Shown one piece after another: positions 59,237-64,000 of a stretch of DNA of 64,000 nucleotides. How positions within the stretch are numbered: position 1 is the stretch's first letter; every line of letters begins with the position of its first letter. A program made the translations under genes and the position numbers. The notes under the pieces were generated by a model. It made no database searches. It was not told the DNA's origin and was given only the letters and a program-made list of their open reading frames with translations. Origin of the DNA: UBA5336 sp038526245 (lineage in GTDB: Bacteria; Pseudomonadota; Alphaproteobacteria; Caulobacterales; Hyphomonadaceae); NCBI GenBank assembly GCA_038526245.1, contig JBCBGZ010000002.1, positions 1 to 64,000 of the forward strand. Direction: 5' to 3'.

Positions 59237-62200
59237 CTAGTCAAAAGCGTAGGTGAACTGGAACCGTAGACCCTGAGCCTGGTGCTGGTCAGCGCCGACA
59301 CCATCCGCGAAGACCGCCAGACTGCCGCGCAGGTTTTCGTCGCCGAACAGATCGGACCCGGCTTCTAACCGAAGACGCGTTTCTCGTCCGAGGAGCGCTT
59401 CCGGTTCGTCTCCGAATGAAAGTATCCCCTCAATTTCAGCATAGGGTCTGAGGGTCACGGTGCCGCCAGGCGCCCAGAGTGTTTGGATCCGTGGGGCGAA
59501 GCTCAACTCGCCCTGATCTACAGTCTGGCCGGGTATGTCGACGCCGAGACTGTCTGTATAGGCATTTTGAGACTCGCTGATATGTCGAAAGCTCACCGTC
59601 GGCCGGACAATGGTGTCTTCTTCCAGCTTCCAGTCGCCGAAGAGGCTGGCTTCCAGCAGTGTACGGTCCGTATCAAACCCATCCTCATACGTGCCGAGTG
59701 GTGAGACCGTGTTGTCTGACTGACCGAACGCAGCGCGGGCATCAAGGTACAGATTGTCCAGCAATCGAGCCGTCAGATACGGGCCGACCATAAAGCCATC
59801 GCCGCTGGCTGCCCCGCCCCCGGTGCGGTCACCGTCCTGGTCGATCTGGTCAAGCTGCACCAGCCCACCGATGAGGACATCCTCGCTCAGCAAGTAGTCG
59901 ACCCCGCCATAGAAGAGCGAAAAGTCCCCGCTACGCCCCGCAATGTCGAACGTCGCGAACGTGCCCTCGACCCACACATCAAATGAGCCTTCTCCGGTGT
60001 TCACGCTATCGCTCTTGCCAGACTGGAAGGTCTTCAGACTGGTCGCCACCCGGCCGCCGTCGACGTCGAGTTCCGCGGTCACAGGCTGCTGATCCGAGCC
60101 GGGCAGAAGGTACCCACCGGCACTGAGCGCGCCGCGTTGAACAGTTCCGTTCAGCCGGTCCATCCGGCGCTGCAGATCCGGGCCGTTCGACAGCAAGAGT
60201 GAATTCCGCGTCGTGAGGAACTCACGGATTTCTTGTTGGGCCGCCCCGCGGCTGTTCACGCTGGTAAACGTACAGGTGACGTCCTCACCCGGTGCCAAGG
60301 CGATGGTCGCCGTTCGGGTCGACACGTCCACCTGGGAGTCATCGTCAGAGCAGCTGAGCCCCGTCAACGCGAACCCGGAGGCCCGCAGATCGTCCGCGGT
60401 GACAGTGTATGTGCCCGTGACAACATTGGTAGCAACCAACTGGCCAGATCCGTTGGTTGTTCCAATCGTGGTCGCAAGCGCTGCGAGGCTTGAGGTGAAC
60501 CCAAACACCTGATCACCGCCCTGAGCCACCTGCACAATCGTGATGGACCCTGTCGGGCGAACCTCGACGGACACACGGGCTGTATCCGTAAGGTCACCGT
60601 CGCTTACCTCAACTTCGAAAACGATCGACGCCGTATTCGACACGTTGGGTGCGACGAAACTCGGACGTGCGCTGCTGGCGTTTTGCAGACTGACAACCGG
60701 GCCAGACACCTGCCGCCAGCTATAGCTGAGCACGTCGCCATCCGGGTCGGTTGATGCCGTGGCGTCCAGCGTCACAAGGTCTCCAGCATCAATGCCCGAA
60801 AGTGCGGTGCCCGCATCGGCCACCGGCGCCGTGTTGTTGACGAAGACAACACTGATCTGATCGGCAGGCGAGGTTTGCACACCATCATCGACTACCAGGC
60901 TGAAGACGAAAGTTTCGCGCGTGGGCGGCGTTCCTGTTGGCAATGTGTAAATAAATGTCGGTGATTGCGCCGCAGGATCGTTGAGTGTCACGGAGCGTCC
61001 GCTCGTTTGGCTCCACATATAGCTCAGCGTGTCGCCATCGGGATCGCTCGATGCGCTGCCGTCCAGAGTCACCGTTCGCGATTGGCCGGGAGCATTAATG
61101 GTCTGGTCTGCACCCGCGTCTGCGGTCGGCGGATCGTTCACTGTAAACGTCACCGCTACGGTATCAGAGGAGCTTGAGACCCCGTCTGTCACAGTGACGT
61201 CGAATGTGAGGGTTTGTTGCCCGCTCAGGCCTGCCGGGACGGTGAAACTCGGCGCGACATTCGCCGCATCAGACAAGGAGACAGTTGGCCCGGCAGTTTG
61301 CGTCCAGACGTAGGTCAGGCTGTCATTATTGACATCCGAAGAATTGCTTGCGTCGAGTTGGACCACACCGCCAGTCGCAAGGTTTGCGAATGTCTGGTCG
61401 CTTCCGGCATCTGCGACGGGCGCGTTGTTGGGCATAAGGGTCAGAGTAATGTCGTCAGCAACGGGGGGATTGGTGCCATCATCTGCGCTCAGCCGAAGGA
61501 CCACCTGCTGTTGGGCCGGATCCTGCCCCGGATCATAGCTGATCTGGGGCGTCAGCGTCGTCGCATCACTGATTGTGACGGCAGGCCCGGAAACCTGGGT
61601 CCACGCAAACGTCAAAGCGTCCCCGTCGGCATCCGCTGCAGAGCCGGTCAGACTGAATTGGCTGGACGCAGTGAAACCGGTAAGGGTTGCATCGGCGCCG
61701 GCATCCACCGTTGGCGAGCGGTTGACCCCATCAATCAGGGCCACGACATCGGAGCACGCGCCGCCCGCCGCCGCCATGGCTGATTTGTCGACCCGCGCAG
61801 TCCCGACCTGGGTACGTTGTGATCCCGCCAGATCAAAAACTGCAAAATCAAGATCATCGCCCGACCCGCTTAAACCGGACAGGCTCACCGTGTTGGTCCG
61901 GATGCGCGCATAGAGGCGTTCGTTCTGACTCTGACCCACGGGAACCGAACTCGACTGGCCAAAATCGATGCGGTTGTTCGGTGTGCCCGCAGGCGTGAGG
62001 CGGACTTCATACTCGTCCCGACCGTTACCATCATCGGTGACGCCCGTCACACTGAGGTCCGCTGAAACACGGCACTCTCCAGAGACGCTGGCATAGGTCA
62101 GATTGGACGGGCCAGCCGTCAGCAATTGGGCAGGGGCCGCATAATTGGCAATAATGTCGACGGTGTCAGTCGATTGAGCGCCCGAAGGATCAGAGACGGT

Positions 62201-63559
62201 CAGTGTCAAAGTGAAGGTTTGCGCCCCGGTCAGCCCAGATGGAAATGTGATCTCCGGACTGATGTCGGTCGGGTCGTCAAACGTAATGCCTGAGGGACCC
62301 CCGGTTTGGGTCCATGATACCGTCAGCGGATCACCGTCTGGGTCCTGGCTGCTATTTCCATTCAGCTGAAGCGTATCTCCGCCCACAACCCCGTTGATGC
62401 TGCGATCAATGCCGGCATTGGCAACGGGCGCCTGGTTCACCGGTGCCGGCGCGACATTCACCACCACGGTCGACGTGGACGACGCCTGCCCATCACTGAC
62501 CGTCAGTTCGAAACCATATTGGCGCGCCGCGGAGATGCCTGTGACGCTGAACGTCGCCTGCGGTGATGACGTATTCGTCAGGCTGACACCCCCGGTCGGG
62601 CCGCTGATTTGTCGCCAGGAATAGGTTAGCGGGTCGCCATCGGGATCGGACGATGCGCTGCCGTCGAGAGTGATCGGCGTGCCTGAAACATAGCTGGGGT
62701 TGGAAATGTTGTTCCCGGCATTGGCGACAGGCGCCTGATTCACCGCGGCGCGGTTGAGTGTGACGAGAATTGAGTCGTTCGACACACCGCCATTTCCGTC
62801 TCGAACCTCGAGGTTGACGATGAACTGAGCCGTTGTCTGGTTGCCGAAGAAGGCGGGAGGCACTGACAAGGTGGGTGACACCGCATTCGGATCCGAGAAA
62901 ATGATGCCACTTAGTCCTGTGGGGTTGAACCAGCTATAGGACAGGGGATCACCGTCCGGATCGCTGCTGCCGCTCCCATCCAATTGGATCGGCGCGCCAG
63001 GCGTGTAGTTGTTCAGCAGGATGTCGGTGCCAGCATCAGCGACGGGAGCTTGATTCGCGCCGAAACCACTGCTGGCGGCAAGGGTCGCGCATGCACCACC
63101 CGCCGCGTTGATCTGCGACAGCGTGAGAGTACGCACAGCCTTGGCACGCCCCGTGCTGGCGGTTGCAGATGTCGTATCGAGCACGTTGACCGCGATGGTC
63201 GAACCCAGATTCTGATTACTTGGAACGATGAAGTTGAGCGTTTGCTGAAATGCCCCGGTTGCGACCTGATTGGCTGTCGTTTGGAACAGCTGCGATGGTC
63301 CGGGCGCCGCCCCCAAAGTGGTGTTTGAAGACAAGACGACCCGAAAAGAGTCCTGAATACCAGCGGTCGTCGCGTCATCATCCGCGTTGGCCCCAAGGCT
63401 CACGGTCGGGCTTATGGAACAGGCGCCGCCGGCACCGTTGAACGTTACGCCGGTGATGGTCTCATTTGTCGTGGCGTTTGCATGCGGCGTCAGCGCGAGC
63501 GCCGAGACTGACGACATGGCCAACAGGGCGAGGGATCTGGGTTTGCGGATAAGTGCCAT
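59237..63559 (-). CDS. Giant PKD-repeat autotransporter-like outer membrane protein
   Basis: A 1440-residue surface protein. A signal peptide (about 1-30) is followed by a cysteine-containing domain A (GACSISPTVSL ... INAAGGACATLA), three PKD/cadherin-like beta-sandwich repeats (each NQAPVAxAG...LDGSxSSDPDGDPLxYSW), a second copy of domain A (GECRVSADLSV ... AAAGGACSDVVALI), and four more PKD repeats. Next comes a prealbumin-like domain (TGSITIVQVAQGGDQVFGFTSS ... CTFTSVN), then a C-terminal barrel of about 270 residues that ends in FQFTYAFD. The start ATG at 63559 has GGAG upstream. I know of no exact match; it is likely an adhesin or glycan-binding protein. The DxDGD-rich loops suggest calcium binding. 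Confidence 0.88.
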   Translation of the reverse strand: MALIRKPRSLALLAMSSVSALALTPHANATTNETITGVTFNGAGGACSISPTVSLGANADDDATTAGIQDSFRVVLSSNTTLGAAPGPSQLFQTTANQVATGAFQQTLNFIVPSNQNLGSTIAVNVLDTTSATASTGRAKAVRTLTLSQINAAGGACATLAASSGFGANQAPVADAGTDILLNNYTPGAPIQLDGSGSSDPDGDPLSYSWFNPTGLSGIIFSDPNAVSPTLSVPPAFFGNQTTAQFIVNLEVRDGNGGVSNDSILVTLNRAAVNQAPVANAGNNISNPSYVSGTPITLDGSASSDPDGDPLTYSWRQISGPTGGVSLTNTSSPQATFSVTGISAARQYGFELTVSDGQASSTSTVVVNVAPAPVNQAPVANAGIDRSINGVVGGDTLQLNGNSSQDPDGDPLTVSWTQTGGPSGITFDDPTDISPEITFPSGLTGAQTFTLTLTVSDPSGAQSTDTVDIIANYAAPAQLLTAGPSNLTYASVSGECRVSADLSVTGVTDDGNGRDEYEVRLTPAGTPNNRIDFGQSSSVPVGQSQNERLYARIRTNTVSLSGLSGSGDDLDFAVFDLAGSQRTQVGTARVDKSAMAAAGGACSDVVALIDGVNRSPTVDAGADATLTGFTASSQFSLTGSAADADGDALTFAWTQVSGPAVTISDATTLTPQISYDPGQDPAQQQVVLRLSADDGTNPPVADDITLTLMPNNAPVADAGSDQTFANLATGGVVQLDASNSSDVNNDSLTYVWTQTAGPTVSLSDAANVAPSFTVPAGLSGQQTLTFDVTVTDGVSSSSDTVAVTFTVNDPPTADAGADQTINAPGQSRTVTLDGSASSDPDGDTLSYMWSQTSGRSVTLNDPAAQSPTFIYTLPTGTPPTRETFVFSLVVDDGVQTSPADQISVVFVNNTAPVADAGTALSGIDAGDLVTLDATASTDPDGDVLSYSWRQVSGPVVSLQNASSARPSFVAPNVSNTASIVFEVEVSDGDLTDTARVSVEVRPTGSITIVQVAQGGDQVFGFTSSLAALATTIGTTNGSGQLVATNVVTGTYTVTADDLRASGFALTGLSCSDDDSQVDVSTRTATIALAPGEDVTCTFTSVNSRGAAQQEIREFLTTRNSLLLSNGPDLQRRMDRLNGTVQRGALSAGGYLLPGSDQQPVTAELDVDGGRVATSLKTFQSGKSDSVNTGEGSFDVWVEGTFATFDIAGRSGDFSLFYGGVDYLLSEDVLIGGLVQLDQIDQDGDRTGGGAASGDGFMVGPYLTARLLDNLYLDARAAFGQSDNTVSPLGTYEDGFDTDRTLLEASLFGDWKLEEDTIVRPTVSFRHISESQNAYTDSLGVDIPGQTVDQGELSFAPRIQTLWAPGGTVTLRPYAEIEGILSFGDEPEALLGRETRLRLEAGSDLFGDENLRGSLAVFADGVGADQHQAQGLRFQFTYAFD

Positions 63560-63647
63560 CTGGCGAGCTCCAAAGATAACGGCTTTGGTCCCGCGATGCC
63601 CCACACTGAGTCCGGCTTGAATGTCCCATATGGAACAAACAGCCCGT

Positions 63648-64000
63648 TTAGGCTGCCGCGCTGCAGTTTAGCTCTTGTAATTGCTGAACAAAAACGTCGG
63701 GTCTTTGATAGAAAACGAGTGAACCTGCCCCGGATACGATCTCCAGGCGCGCGGTTGGCATTGTCTTCAGAAAGTCTTCGATAAGTTGGGTCCGGTCTCG
63801 CACGTCCTGTTCACCATAAACCAAGTGAACGGGCTGCGTGATCTCTGCGACTAGCGAACTCCAGTCCATTGCATTGAGCAATATCTCCTGAACGCCGCCA
63901 TCCACGCCGTTAAGATACCCGTATGTCATTGAATCAAATATCATTTTTTTGAACACCGCGTCGGAAATCGTATCCAGGTCTGCCAAGGAGCCTGAGTAGA
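63648..64000 (-). CDS. Alpha/beta hydrolase fold protein, C-terminal part
   Basis: About 117 residues; the gene enters from beyond the window and its frame is open to the end. Segments match the last third of alpha/beta hydrolases: PVHLVYGEQDVRDRTQLIEDFLKTMPTARLEIV, where the Asp of GEQD is the usual acid. The position where the catalytic His sits in most relatives (GAGH...P) reads GAGSLVFYQRPDVF, so the His is Ser. It is either non-catalytic or uses another residue. It lies 88 bases downstream-side from the autotransporter start. Confidence 0.7.
   Translation of the reverse strand, partial: YSGSLADLDTISDAVFKKMIFDSMTYGYLNGVDGGVQEILLNAMDWSSLVAEITQPVHLVYGEQDVRDRTQLIEDFLKTMPTARLEIVSGAGSLVFYQRPDVFVQQLQELNCSAAA

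Noticed and set aside
1..64000. tRNA, rRNA, insertion sequences, prophage genes and CRISPR arrays
   Set aside because: None was recognised by eye. Small RNAs without strong motifs could have been missed.

Overview
The window is 64 kb of GC-rich, densely coded DNA from an alphaproteobacterium. It is most likely a marine member of the Caulobacterales/Hyphomonadales (Hyphomonas/Maricaulis-like). The evidence is a class II NrdJ reductase, an HdaA-type DnaA-regulatory gene in front of ppk-ppx, a zwf-pgl-edd-glk Entner-Doudoroff operon, and large TonB-dependent receptors of the Xanthomonas-Caulobacter type. The taxonomy is inference from gene content only. I see no tRNA, rRNA, CRISPR array or insertion sequence.

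Layout. 1-6.7 kb is housekeeping: the 3' part of nrdJ, two exported pentapeptide-repeat proteins, an unknown protein, and rnd divergent from aspS. 6.8-9.8 kb holds a lone TIR-transmembrane-trypsin fusion and a cytochrome P450 with a strong palindrome at its promoter. 10.1-18.3 kb is a divergent island: a lipoprotein amidase and a lipoprotein DUF917 protein on one side, a TonB receptor and a TPR-sulfotransferase on the other, with repeated AGGCAGT boxes between them. 18.6-28.3 kb has two coupled unknown genes, a TetR regulator, purN-purM, and the DUF2066-hdaA-ppk-ppx operon. 28.3-34.1 kb has a small RTX-repeat protein and the translationally coupled zwf-pgl-edd-glk operon.

34.3-50.4 kb is a sugar locus: eda, a GH42 beta-galactosidase, glpK, glpD, a TonB receptor broken by one in-frame amber codon, an SSS symporter, a GlpR-type regulator, a GH36 alpha-galactosidase, galT and galK. 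Three GlpR-type operators lie between glpK and glpD and a fourth, weaker one lies in front of galT. Alpha- and beta-galactosidase together with galactose and glycerol catabolism under one GlpR would fit growth on galactosylglycerols (floridoside, or the head groups of plastid galactolipids). The Entner-Doudoroff genes alongside could take the resulting hexose phosphate onward.

50.5-58.7 kb is a second sugar cluster around a LacI-type palindrome: ThuA-like lipoprotein, Gfo/Idh/MocA oxidoreductase, two sugar isomerase/epimerase TIM barrels, MFS transporter, Tat-lipoprotein small subunit plus GMC oxidoreductase, and a cupin lipoprotein. This looks like a largely periplasmic pathway that oxidises glycosides to 3-keto-glycosides and then cleaves them. 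The window ends with a frameshifted small secreted protein, a giant PKD-repeat autotransporter and the 3' part of an alpha/beta hydrolase gene.

All functional calls are from reading sequence and remembered family motifs. No alignment, structure prediction or database search was run.
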